Positions 26,911 through 35,546 of a DNA stretch of 41,131 nt are shown piece after piece. Made by a program: the position numbers and the translations under genes. The DNA is taken from assembly GCA_019747795.1 (NCBI GenBank), contig JAIEQK010000060.1:1-41131 (forward strand), given 5' to 3'. The first letter of the stretch is position 1; every line of letters starts with the position of its first letter. Under the pieces are notes generated by a model. That model ran no database searches. It had not been told where the DNA came from and was given only the letters and a program-made list of their open reading frames with translations. This stretch comes from Gammaproteobacteria bacterium. GTDB taxonomy: Bacteria; Pseudomonadota; Gammaproteobacteria; Ga0077536.

Positions 26911-27564
26911 TCAGCCGGCGGTCAGCGCGCGCACCTTGGCGAGTGTCTCTTCGGGCTCGGGCCTGACGGTGTAGTCCGGGTCGGCGTCCACCGCGCGGAT
27001 CACGCCGCCCTGATCGATCACGAAGCGCGCCGGCACGGGCAGCGTCCAGCTGTCCTCACCGTTGCAGGCCGGCAGGTCGATGCCGAATCCCTTGTAGATC
27101 GGAATCAACTCATCGGGCAGGCGGAAGCGCAGCCCGAGACTGGCGGTGTAGCCATTGCCGGCGTCGCGCAGGATGTCGAAGCCGAGCCCCTGCTTGGTGA
27201 TGACTTGTTCACCGAACTTCGCCAGCTGCGGTGAGACGGCGACCAAGGACGCGCCGAGGTCGGTCAGCGCGGGAAGAATCGCTTGCAGAGCTGACAGCTC
27301 CGCTACGCAGTAGGGTCACCAGTGGCCGCGGAATACCGTGAGCACCACCGGCCCGCGACCGAGCAGGTCGCCCGAACTGAGGGTCTCGCCGCGCGTATTG
27401 GGCAGGCTGAAGGCCGGCAGGCGCGCACCGACGCCCAGCACGCTGTCCAGGATGCCGGTGGCGCGCAGCGTGGCGGTGGCGCGTTGCATGGTCGCGTACT
27501 TGTCCGGCGGGATCATCTTCTCCGCGCCGGCGCGGATGGTGTCGAGCTGGGATTTCAGACTCAT
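26911..27564 (-). CDS. Peroxiredoxin-like (AhpC/TSA) protein with probable selenocysteine at an in-frame TGA (27318..27316); 217 aa if read through
   Basis: MSLKSQLDTIRAG...LLGRGPVVLTVFRGHW-[TGA]-PYCVAELSALQAILPALTDLGASLVAVSPQ...RFVIDQGGVIRAVDADPDYTVRPEPEE; the two halves are in the same frame and match the family on both sides of the TGA. Confidence 0.85.
27285..27303 (-). promoter_or_regulatory. Candidate bacterial SECIS hairpin
   Basis: mRNA GCGGAGCU-GUC-AGCUCUGC, 8-bp stem (one G-U), 3-nt loop starting with G, loop G 20 nt after the UGA. Confidence 0.65.
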
Positions 27565-27591
27565 GGCTTGGGCTCCGATGCGTCGTTTGGT

Positions 27592-27673
27592 TGTAGGTCG
27601 GACTTGCACCCGACATTCAATTTCCTTCGTTCGATGCCCTGGGAAGGAATGTCGGACTAAAGTCCGACCTACA
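27592..27673. repeat. Nested palindromic repeat (TGTAGGTCGGACTT... type), MITE/REP-like
   Basis: 27-nt arms 27592-27618 and 27647-27673 are inverted copies (23/27 identities); the right arm contains its own dyad GTCGGACT-AA-AGTCCGAC. Confidence 0.85.
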
Positions 27674-27683
27674 GGGTGGCCTG

Positions 27684-28496
27684 TCAGCGCTTCGCCGCAT
27701 CGTACAGCGGCGTCACCACCGGCAACAGCTCCTCGATGGCGCGCACGCGGTTGGCGTCGGCCGGATGGCTGCTCAGGAATTCGGGCGGGCGCTGACCCTG
27801 TTGCGTGGCCATCATCTTGCGCCACAGGCTGACGCCCGCGCGCGGGTCGTAGCCGGCGCGCGCCGCGAGTTCCAGGCCCATGCGATCGGCTTCCGCCTCG
27901 TCGTCGCGGCTGAAGCGCGTGGCGATGAAGGACTGGTAGCCGGCGCTCGCGAGGTCGGTCGCGCCCTGGGTCAGACCGAGCAGCGCCGCGCCGATGCCGA
28001 TGGTCGCCTGCGCGGCGAGCGCCTGCGATACCTGCTCGCGGGAATGTTCGCGCAGCGCGTGGGCGATCTCGTGGCCCATCACCACCGCGATCTCCGCGTC
28101 GCTCAGTTTCAGCTGTTCGATGAGTCCGGAGTTGAACGCGATCTTGCCGCCCGGCATGCAGAACGCGTTCAGCGCCTTGCTCTCCAGCACGTTCACCTGC
28201 CAGTTCCAGGCCGGCGCATCGGCGCGAAACACGGCGGTCTGGGGCGCGATGCGCTGTGCCACCGCGCGCACGCGCTTGACCAGCGCGGCATTGGTGTTGA
28301 GCGCGCCGGCCTCGGTGGCGTCGGCCAGCAGCTTGGTGTAGCTGTTCGCCGCGCTGCGCTCCAATTGCTCGGAGGACACCAGCATGAGCTGCGGACGCGC
28401 GACGCCGGTGGCGCCACCGGAGGTCGTGGTCTGGCAACCGGCCAGCGCGAGCAGCGCGCCGAGAAGCGAAATGAGTAGCAGGCGGCTCATGGTCAT
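27684..28496 (-). CDS. M48 family metallopeptidase (lipoprotein)
   Basis: Lipobox-like ALLALAGCQ; VVMGHEIAHALREH (HExxH); FSRDDEAEADRMGLELAARAGYDPR. Confidence 0.93.
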   Translation of the reverse strand: MTMSRLLLISLLGALLALAGCQTTTSGGATGVARPQLMLVSSEQLERSAANSYTKLLADATEAGALNTNAALVKRVRAVAQRIAPQTAVFRADAPAWNWQVNVLESKALNAFCMPGGKIAFNSGLIEQLKLSDAEIAVVMGHEIAHALREHSREQVSQALAAQATIGIGAALLGLTQGATDLASAGYQSFIATRFSRDDEAEADRMGLELAARAGYDPRAGVSLWRKMMATQQGQRPPEFLSSHPADANRVRAIEELLPVVTPLYDAAKR

Positions 28497-28636
28497 GACT
28501 CCTTCTTCGGGGCCGAAAGTGCGCGGCTCGTGGCCGTGCCCAAGCGTCGCGCCCCCGCAAGCAACTTCACCCGAGCTTAAACCCGCTCGCGCGGCCGGCG
28601 AAGCCAACGCCGTCGCAGCTTGGCCGCGCGACCGAC

Positions 28637-29479
28637 TCAGGGTTTGAAGGCGGCGTAGGCCGCCTGCCAGGCCGGGTCCCAGCGCGACAGTGGGCTGCGA
28701 TCTTCGACCATGTCGCCCGCCGCCCACAGCATGCGCCGCGCGTCGTCCGCGCTGCTGACTTCGTTGTCGGGGCAGATCACGTAGAAGCTGCCGCGCGCGA
28801 GCGCCGCGAGCAGGTAGTCCACCACCTGCGCGGGCCACCAGGCGCCCGCCGGCTTCTCCGCGGCGCGGGTGAGGCCGGTGTAGGTGTAGCCCGGCACCAG
28901 CAGGTGCGCGCTGATGTGACAGTCGGGCGTGTTGCGCAAGCTGTGCTGCAGACTCTCCGTCGCGCTCTTCACCGCCGCCTTGGTGGCGTTGTAGGCCGGG
29001 TTGCCGGGCGGATTGGTGATGCCCTGCTTGGAGCCGGTGTTGACGATCACACCCGGTGTGCCCTGCGCGATCATCGCCGCGGTGAAGGCCTGCACGCCGT
29101 GGAGGATGCCCCACAGGTTCACTTCGAAGGTGCGCCGCCAGTCCTCGATGCCGCGCCAGTCGCTGGTCGGCACGCTCATGCCGGCGTTGTTCATGAGCAC
29201 GTCCACCTGGCCGAAGCGCGCGTAGGCGCGCGCCTGCAGGCCCTGCACCTGCTCGAAGTTCGCGACGTCGATCGCGAGCGCTTCGACCTCCGCGCCGCGC
29301 GGAGTCGCGAGCGCGCGCACCGCGTCGGTGGCCGCCGCGAGCTTGTCGCCCGGCAAATCGGCCAGCAGCACGTGCATGCCAAGGTCCGCGTACTTCTCGG
29401 CGGCGGCGCGGCCGATGCCGCTCGCCGCGCCGGTGATGACAGCGACCTTGCCGCGGGTAAAGGCGGGATGCAGATTCAT
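28637..29479 (-). CDS. SDR family NAD(P)-dependent oxidoreductase
   Basis: KVAVITGAASGIGRAAAEKYADLG, MNNAGM, NPAYNATKAAVKS. Confidence 0.92.
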   Translation of the reverse strand: MNLHPAFTRGKVAVITGAASGIGRAAAEKYADLGMHVLLADLPGDKLAAATDAVRALATPRGAEVEALAIDVANFEQVQGLQARAYARFGQVDVLMNNAGMSVPTSDWRGIEDWRRTFEVNLWGILHGVQAFTAAMIAQGTPGVIVNTGSKQGITNPPGNPAYNATKAAVKSATESLQHSLRNTPDCHISAHLLVPGYTYTGLTRAAEKPAGAWWPAQVVDYLLAALARGSFYVICPDNEVSSADDARRMLWAAGDMVEDRSPLSRWDPAWQAAYAAFKP

Positions 29480-29586
29480 GGAGCGGCTCCCTCAGACGGC
29501 GCGTGGGTCCCCGCATTGTGCACGATGGTCGGCGCGTTCGGCGCTATCATCGCCGCGCAGTCCACATCGAGAGCGAGCCGAGCATC

Positions 29587-30732
29587 ATGACCAGCAGCAC
29601 TACCGGCGGGCCGCTCAGCGGCATTCGCGTCATCGAATTCCAGGGCATCGGGCCGGGGCCGCTGTGCGGCACCTTTCTTGGCGACATGGGCGCCGATGTC
29701 ATTCGCATCGATCGCGCCCAGGGCGCGGCCGACACGGACTACGGCGCGCTGGGACGCAATCGGCGTTCGGTCGGCGTGAACTTGAAGCATCCCGACGGCA
29801 TCGCCACCACGCTGAAACTCATCGCGAGCGCCGATGCGCTGATCGATCCGCTGCGCCCCGGCGTGATGGAGCGCTTGGGGCTGGGGCCCGAGGTGTGTCT
29901 CGCCGCCAATCCACGCCTGGTCTACGGCCGCATGACCGGCTGGGGCCAGGACGGCCCGCTCGCCCAGGCCGCCGGCCACGACATCAACTACATCGCGCTG
30001 ACCGGCGCGCTCGACGCCATCGGCGAGGCCGGGCGGCGCCCGGTGCCGCCGCTCAACCTCGTCGGCGACTTCGGCGGCGGCGCGCTGTTCCTCGCCTTCG
30101 GCATCGCCTGCGGCATTCTCGAGGCGCGGCGCTCGGGCAAGGGCCAGGTGGTCGACGCCGCCATGGTCGATGGCGCATCGCTGCTGATGGGCTTGCTCTA
30201 CAGCCTGCGCCAGGGCGGGCAGTGGTCCGGCGGCCGCGGCGGCAACATGCTGGACGGCGGCGCGCACTTCTATGGCTGCTACCAGTGCGCCGATGGCAAG
30301 TGGATCTCGCTCGGCTCGATCGAACCGCAGTTCTACGCGCTGCTGCGCGAGAAGGCGGGCCTTACCGATCCGGCCTTCGACGCGCAGCACGATCGCAGCC
30401 AGTGGCCCGTCCTGCGCGAGAAACTCGAAGCCGTGTTCCGCACGCGCAGCAGCGCGGAGTGGTGCGCGCTCATGGAAGGTTCGGACGTGTGCTTCGCGCC
30501 GGTGCTCACCATGGACGAGGTGCCTCACCATCCGCACAACGTCGCGCGCAAGGCCTTCATCGAACTCGACGGCGAGTTCCAGCCGGCGCCCGGCCCGCGC
30601 TTCAGCCGCACGCCGGGTGAGATCCGTCGCGGTCGACCCCAGCCCTTTGCGCATACCGGTGAAGTGCTGGCCGAGGCTGGTCTCGACGACGCGGCCATCG
30701 CCGCGCTGCGCGCCAGCGGCGCGATCGCCTGA
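29587..30732 (+). CDS. CaiB/BaiF CoA-transferase family protein
   Basis: LSGIRVIEFQGIGPGPLCGTFLGDMGADVIRIDR, RNRRSVGVNLKHPDG, GRMTGWGQDGPLAQAAGHDINYIALTGAL. Confidence 0.94.
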   Translation: MTSSTTGGPLSGIRVIEFQGIGPGPLCGTFLGDMGADVIRIDRAQGAADTDYGALGRNRRSVGVNLKHPDGIATTLKLIASADALIDPLRPGVMERLGLGPEVCLAANPRLVYGRMTGWGQDGPLAQAAGHDINYIALTGALDAIGEAGRRPVPPLNLVGDFGGGALFLAFGIACGILEARRSGKGQVVDAAMVDGASLLMGLLYSLRQGGQWSGGRGGNMLDGGAHFYGCYQCADGKWISLGSIEPQFYALLREKAGLTDPAFDAQHDRSQWPVLREKLEAVFRTRSSAEWCALMEGSDVCFAPVLTMDEVPHHPHNVARKAFIELDGEFQPAPGPRFSRTPGEIRRGRPQPFAHTGEVLAEAGLDDAAIAALRASGAIA

Positions 30733-30742
30733 GCGGGTCGAC

Positions 30743-31528
30743 ATGGAACTCGGCCTGCGCGACCAGGTGGTCATCGTCACCGGCGGTGCATCGAACATCG
30801 GCCGCGCCATCGCGCGGCAGTTCGCGGGTGAGGGTGCGCGCGTCGCGATTCTCGATCGCGATCTCGCCATGGGAGAGCGCACCTGCGAGGCAATCCGCGC
30901 CGCCGGCGGCAGCGCGGTGCTGCTCGGCGTCGACCTGACCGACACCGACGGCACCGCGGACGCCATCGCCGCGGTCGAGCGTGAGCAGGGACCTGTTGCG
31001 GTGCTGGTCAACAACGTCGGCTGGAACGGTCCGGCGAAGTTTTTCCTGGACCTCGAACCCGCGCGCTGGGAGCAGGCCTGGCGCCTGAACCTCCTGCCTA
31101 CGCTGAACGCCACCAAGGCGGCCTTGCCGGCGATGGTCGAGCGCCGCGGCGGCGCCATCGTCTCCATCGCGAGTGACGCCGCCTTCGGCGAGTTCCGCAT
31201 GAGCGACTACGGCGCGATGAAGGCCGGCGTGCTGGCCTTCATGCGCACCATCGCCAAGGAATACGGCCGTTACGGTATTCGCGCCAACAGCGTGTGTCCC
31301 GGGCTCGTCATCCCGGCCGCCGAGGACATCGGCAGCGAGAGCCTGTGGCAGCAGGACATCGGCTTCGGTGAGCGGGAGATCGCGAACATCGAGGCCGGCA
31401 TTCCGCTGCGACGCCGATCGACCGCGGACGACATCGCTGCGAGCGTGCTGTTCCTCGCCTCCGCGCCGGCGCGGCAGCTCACGGGGCAGGTGCTGAGCGT
31501 GTCGGGCGGGTTCGCAATGCCGCGGTGA
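30743..31528 (+). CDS. SDR family oxidoreductase
   Basis: DQVVIVTGGASNIGRAIARQFAGEGARVAILDRD, NNVGW, SDYGAMKAGVLAFMRTIAKEYGRYGIRANSVCPG. Confidence 0.93.
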   Translation: MELGLRDQVVIVTGGASNIGRAIARQFAGEGARVAILDRDLAMGERTCEAIRAAGGSAVLLGVDLTDTDGTADAIAAVEREQGPVAVLVNNVGWNGPAKFFLDLEPARWEQAWRLNLLPTLNATKAALPAMVERRGGAIVSIASDAAFGEFRMSDYGAMKAGVLAFMRTIAKEYGRYGIRANSVCPGLVIPAAEDIGSESLWQQDIGFGEREIANIEAGIPLRRRSTADDIAASVLFLASAPARQLTGQVLSVSGGFAMPR

Positions 31529-31573
31529 GGGGCGGGGGGGCGGTTGAGCTTCACGCCGACTCTTTTCGACCAG

Positions 31574-31775
31574 ACCCGCCATGCCTGCGAAAGCAGGCAT
31601 CCATGGGCTTCGATGAACGCCGATGGCCCCTCGCTTTCGCGAGGGTGACGGAGTGGTGCGTGCGTCTGGCAGACGTTTGTCCACGGTGAGTGACGGCGTC
31701 GAATCGAAGGCACTGACCGTTCTGGCGGCACTCATCCACCAGACCCGTCATGCCTGCGAAAGCAGGCATCCATCT
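31574..31775. repeat. REP-like dyad repeat cluster C (GNRA-loop hairpins)
   Basis: Perfect stems at 31581-31600 and 31750-31769 (ATGCCTGC-GAAA-GCAGGCAT) and inverted at 31628-31645 (CCCTCGC-TTTC-GCGAGGG). Confidence 0.92.
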
Positions 31776-31864
31776 GCGTTCCCGAACGCCGATGAGTCTT
31801 CGTCCGCGCGATGCGTGAGCGAGTAGTGACGAAGCGCTCACGCCTCAGCGGTCACATCACGGCC

Positions 31865-32695
31865 TCACGCGCGCCGTGCGATGTCGATCGCTTCGTCCAC
31901 CGTCACGCGGCCGTGCACGAGGTCGCACAGGGCGCGGGTCATGCGTGTGGGGTGTTCGGCCCACAGCACGTTGCGGCCATAGGCGATGCCGCGGGCGCCG
32001 GCCTCCAGGAGCTCGGCGGTGCGGGTCAGCACTTCGGCATCGGGCGCCTTGATGCCGCCGCTCGCGATCACCGGCACGCCGGCCGCGACCTCGACCAGGC
32101 GCGCGAAGTCGGTGCTCGGCACGGTCGGGTCGGCTTTGATCACGTCCGCGCCGAGTTCCATCGCCTGGCGGACCAGCGGCGCGATGATGGCCTCGCCGGT
32201 CTCTACCAGCGGCACACCGGCGTTGTCGGTCATGGCGAGCAGTTCAACCATCAGCGGCATGGCATAGCGATCGCACTCGGCGCGCAGGCGATCGACGTTG
32301 GCGATGCAGTCGCGGGTGAGCGCCGCCTGGCCGGGGAAGGTCAGGAAGGATTGCACCACGCACACGGCGTCCAGCCGTAGCGCCCGCTCGACGACGTCGC
32401 GCAGCCCCAGGTCGTATTGCGCGTCAGGATGGCTGGCGAGATAGGCATTGCTCGTATCCGCACGCAGCAGCAGCGCGGGCTTGCGTCGGCCGGGCAGCGA
32501 CTGCAGCAGGCGCGCGCCGCCCGTCGGCAGGGTCATGCCGTCCGGCATCTCGGCCGCATGCGTGCGCAGGATGTCGGGCAGCGCGCGCAGGCCGTCCAGC
32601 CACGAGCCTTCGCCGAACAGGCCGTGATCGAACGACAGGATCATGCAGCGCCCGTCATCGTCGAACAGGCGCTGGAGGCGCGCGAGGGTGCTCAT
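31865..32695 (-). CDS. DhnA/LsrF-type class I aldolase family protein
   Basis: DGRCMILSFDHGLFGEGSWLDGL...ELGADVIKADPT...VPVIASGGIKAPDAEVLTRTAELLEAGARGIAYGRNV; start overlaps the stop of the upstream dikinase-like gene. Confidence 0.82.
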   Translation of the reverse strand: MSTLARLQRLFDDDGRCMILSFDHGLFGEGSWLDGLRALPDILRTHAAEMPDGMTLPTGGARLLQSLPGRRKPALLLRADTSNAYLASHPDAQYDLGLRDVVERALRLDAVCVVQSFLTFPGQAALTRDCIANVDRLRAECDRYAMPLMVELLAMTDNAGVPLVETGEAIIAPLVRQAMELGADVIKADPTVPSTDFARLVEVAAGVPVIASGGIKAPDAEVLTRTAELLEAGARGIAYGRNVLWAEHPTRMTRALCDLVHGRVTVDEAIDIARRA

Positions 32696-35415
32696 GCCGC
32701 GGCCTCGGTCACCGGGTAGACGCGTGCGTTGTTGCCGTCGACCGTGATCTCGACGGCGTCCGGCACCAGGCGCATGGCGTCGCGGATCTGCACGGCGGGA
32801 ATGCCGTACTCGCGCGACAGGCAGGCGCCGTGGGCGAGCATGCCGCCGGTCTCCAGCACCAGCCCGCGGATCTTGGGAAACACCGACATCCAGCCGGGGT
32901 CGGTGCTGTTGCACACCAGGATGTCACCGGTCTGCACGCGGCCGATCTGATCGAGCTGCGGCACGATGCGCGCCATGCCGGTCGCCAGCCCATGGCTGGT
33001 CGCGATGCCGGTCAGGGTGCCGTCCGGCAGATCCGCGCTCGGCGCCGGTGCGCCCGAGAGATCGATGGGCCGATCGTGGCGAATCCAGGTGGGCGTCGCC
33101 TCCAGCCGCGCGTTGCGGCGTTGGAAGACCTTCTTGCGCGCCGCCATCTTCGCGCGACACAGCGCCGGCGGCGCCTCGCCGTTGAAATGGGCGTACAGCT
33201 CGTGGCGCGCGAGGAACCAGAAGTCGTCCGGCGCCGCGAGCAGGCCGCGGGCGTGCATGCGCCGGCCGATCTCCTGGAACACGCGCTTCTTGCCGAAGGT
33301 CAGGCGATCGAGATAGTGGCGCTCGTCGTCGCGATACTTCAGGAAACGCAGGCAGTAGGCCGCGAGGAAGCGGAACAGCTTCTCGCGCAGTCTTCCGAGC
33401 GGCTGCCGACGCAGATGAGCGGCCACTTCCTCGGTGACGGTCTCGCGACGGCGCACCAGGCGTTCCATGAGACTTGCAGGATGCACCGGCTGCTCGATGT
33501 CCAGCAGGTGCCTGAGCGCGTCGTGATCGAGCGCCGGATTCTCCACCCGCCGGTCGTAGTAGAAGTCGCGGTCCTGGTGGCCACGGTGGCCGTGATCGTG
33601 GATGAAGCGCGCATAGGCCGCGGCGAAGGCCCGCGCTTCGGGCAAGGGGCTGTTCTTCACTGCGTGGAAGAAGGTCTCGCGCGACTGGGTCTCGAACAGT
33701 TCGCGCAGGGCCGCCGAGGCGCGGATCTGCTCGGAGAGTTCGAACAGCGCCTCGGCCTCGATGGCGGCCTTGTTGCCCGGAATGCCGCAGATCAGGTCCT
33801 GGTAGGTGCTGGGCGGCGCCTCGGGATACCAGTGCTCCAGCAGCTTGACGAGACCGATCAGCGCGCCGGTGGCATAGAAGAAGAACGGCGGCCATAGCGT
33901 CTCGTACCACTCGTCGACGAAGGCAACGCGCGTCTCGGCGGCGCGCACCAGCTCGGCGTCGGACAACGCGGCCAAGGTTGCGTCGTTTGGCCCGTTGGCG
34001 TCCTCGATGCGATGGTCGAGGTAGTCGTAGGTGGTGGCCACCCAGCGCATCAGGCCGAACTCGGGCTTCAAGAGGTGCACCCGCGCCCACATGCTGAGCA
34101 GTCCCCATGTCGACGCGGGCTTGGCGAGGAAGTCCTCGCGCCAGGCCGGCGGGATGTTGGTCACGTCGCGCAGCTGGCCCGGCCATTGCTGGGTCAGCCA
34201 GGACCGCTCGGCGTCGGCATTGAAATAGGCGGTGGCGCGGCGGTACTTGAACCAGCGCGCGCGCACGATGTCGTCGAAACCGAACAGGGATGCGAAGCGC
34301 GAGTAGTTCTGCTGACACTCATAGGCACGGCAGGAGTAGAAGAGCGGCGAGATGCCGCCCGTCCAGTACATCTCGGACCAAGTGTAGGTCCAAGTGGTGT
34401 CGGCCGCGTCGGGCGCGCTCTGCCAGCCGTCGACCTCTTCGTCCCAGGTGAATTCGACGCCGGTGACCGGGCGCGCCTGCAGGATGAAGAACTGCTCGCC
34501 GTCGCGCGCCCATTCGATGTCCTGCGGCAGGCCGCCGTAGCGCTGCATGATGTCGCGGCCGATCGCGGCGAGACGTCGTACCTGCGCATCGTTGAGCGAA
34601 GGCGCGGCGCGCTCTTCGGCGCTGGTCGTGAGTTCGACCGTGCCCTGGCCGCTCGCGGGGTCGCGCACGACCTTCTTCTCCTTGCCGCCAACTTCGCGTG
34701 ATTTCAGCGCCAGGGTGTCACGTGCGAGCACGAAGGTGTCCGGATTGAGAATGCCGGAGACCACGCCTTCGCCGAGACCCCAGCTCGAGTTGATCACGAT
34801 CTCGTCGGTGCGTGCCGTCAGCGGGTTGGCGGTGAACATCACGCCGGCCGCGTGCGGTTCGACCATGCGTTGCACCACCACCGCGAGCCGTTCCGCTTCG
34901 CCGTCGAAGCCGAGCTGATGGCGATAGGCCGCGACGCGCGCGGTCCACATCGACGCCCAGCAGCGGCGCACGGCATCGAGCAGCGCATCCGCCCCGCGCA
35001 CGTCGAGATAGGTGTCGTACATGCCGGCGAAGGAAGCCAGGGCAAGATCCTCGGCCGTGCCCGAGGAACGCACGGCGACGTAGCCATCGGCGCAGAGGCG
35101 CTCGTAGGCGGCGCGCAGGTCCGCGGCGATGGCGGCTGGGATCTCCGCCCGTTCGATCGCCGCGCGTACCGCGGCCGTGCGGCGCTCGAGCGCCGCCGCA
35201 TCATCGAAGGGCAGGTCGGCGAGGAGCGTGTGCAGCCGCGCGGCGAGCCCCTGGTGGGCGAGGAATTCGTCGTGGGCCGCGGTGCTGACCGTGAATCCCG
35301 CGGGCACGTCGAAACCGCAGGCGACCAGTCGCCCGAGGCTCGCCGCCTTGCCGCCTACTCGGGCCGGCTCCGTGGCGCCTGCTGCATCGAACGAGATCAC
35401 GAAAGCCATGCGCAT
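32692..35415 (-). CDS. PEP/pyruvate-binding dikinase-like protein (PEP synthase / rifampin phosphotransferase-like architecture)
   Basis: N-terminal ATP-grasp-like VGGKAASLGRLVACGFDVPAGFTVS, AVRSSGTAEDLALASFAGMYDTYL; C-terminal swivel domain VCNSTDPGWMSVFPKIRGLVLETGGMLAHGACLSREYGIPAV. Confidence 0.88.
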   Translation of the reverse strand: MRMAFVISFDAAGATEPARVGGKAASLGRLVACGFDVPAGFTVSTAAHDEFLAHQGLAARLHTLLADLPFDDAAALERRTAAVRAAIERAEIPAAIAADLRAAYERLCADGYVAVRSSGTAEDLALASFAGMYDTYLDVRGADALLDAVRRCWASMWTARVAAYRHQLGFDGEAERLAVVVQRMVEPHAAGVMFTANPLTARTDEIVINSSWGLGEGVVSGILNPDTFVLARDTLALKSREVGGKEKKVVRDPASGQGTVELTTSAEERAAPSLNDAQVRRLAAIGRDIMQRYGGLPQDIEWARDGEQFFILQARPVTGVEFTWDEEVDGWQSAPDAADTTWTYTWSEMYWTGGISPLFYSCRAYECQQNYSRFASLFGFDDIVRARWFKYRRATAYFNADAERSWLTQQWPGQLRDVTNIPPAWREDFLAKPASTWGLLSMWARVHLLKPEFGLMRWVATTYDYLDHRIEDANGPNDATLAALSDAELVRAAETRVAFVDEWYETLWPPFFFYATGALIGLVKLLEHWYPEAPPSTYQDLICGIPGNKAAIEAEALFELSEQIRASAALRELFETQSRETFFHAVKNSPLPEARAFAAAYARFIHDHGHRGHQDRDFYYDRRVENPALDHDALRHLLDIEQPVHPASLMERLVRRRETVTEEVAAHLRRQPLGRLREKLFRFLAAYCLRFLKYRDDERHYLDRLTFGKKRVFQEIGRRMHARGLLAAPDDFWFLARHELYAHFNGEAPPALCRAKMAARKKVFQRRNARLEATPTWIRHDRPIDLSGAPAPSADLPDGTLTGIATSHGLATGMARIVPQLDQIGRVQTGDILVCNSTDPGWMSVFPKIRGLVLETGGMLAHGACLSREYGIPAVQIRDAMRLVPDAVEITVDGNNARVYPVTEAAA

Positions 35416-35546
35416 GTCTCCCCGCCCTGCGACGCGAGGCGCGTCAGCCGGCGCCTGTGGTGGGGCGCTCGCTGACGCTAGCCCGCGTCGCGATGCAAGG
35501 TCAATGCGCTAAAGGTGAGGAAGAAACCCGACCAGGCGATACGCGC

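Noticed and set aside
27316-29516. Minus ORFs of 414 aa (27316-28560) and 610 aa (27684-29516) taken at full length
   Set aside because: Only the 3' part of each is the real gene (peroxiredoxin-like from 27564; M48 from 28496); the upstream extensions overlap other genes in the wrong frame.
31526-31543. G-rich tract TGAGGGGCGGGGGGGCGG as a G-quadruplex regulator
   Set aside because: A single short tract after a stop codon in a high-GC genome; not enough four-run structure or context to claim function.
17278-31775. Possible CRISPR array from the similar hairpin repeats
   Set aside because: Repeats are in three separate clusters several kb apart, in alternating orientation, without regular spacers and without cas genes.
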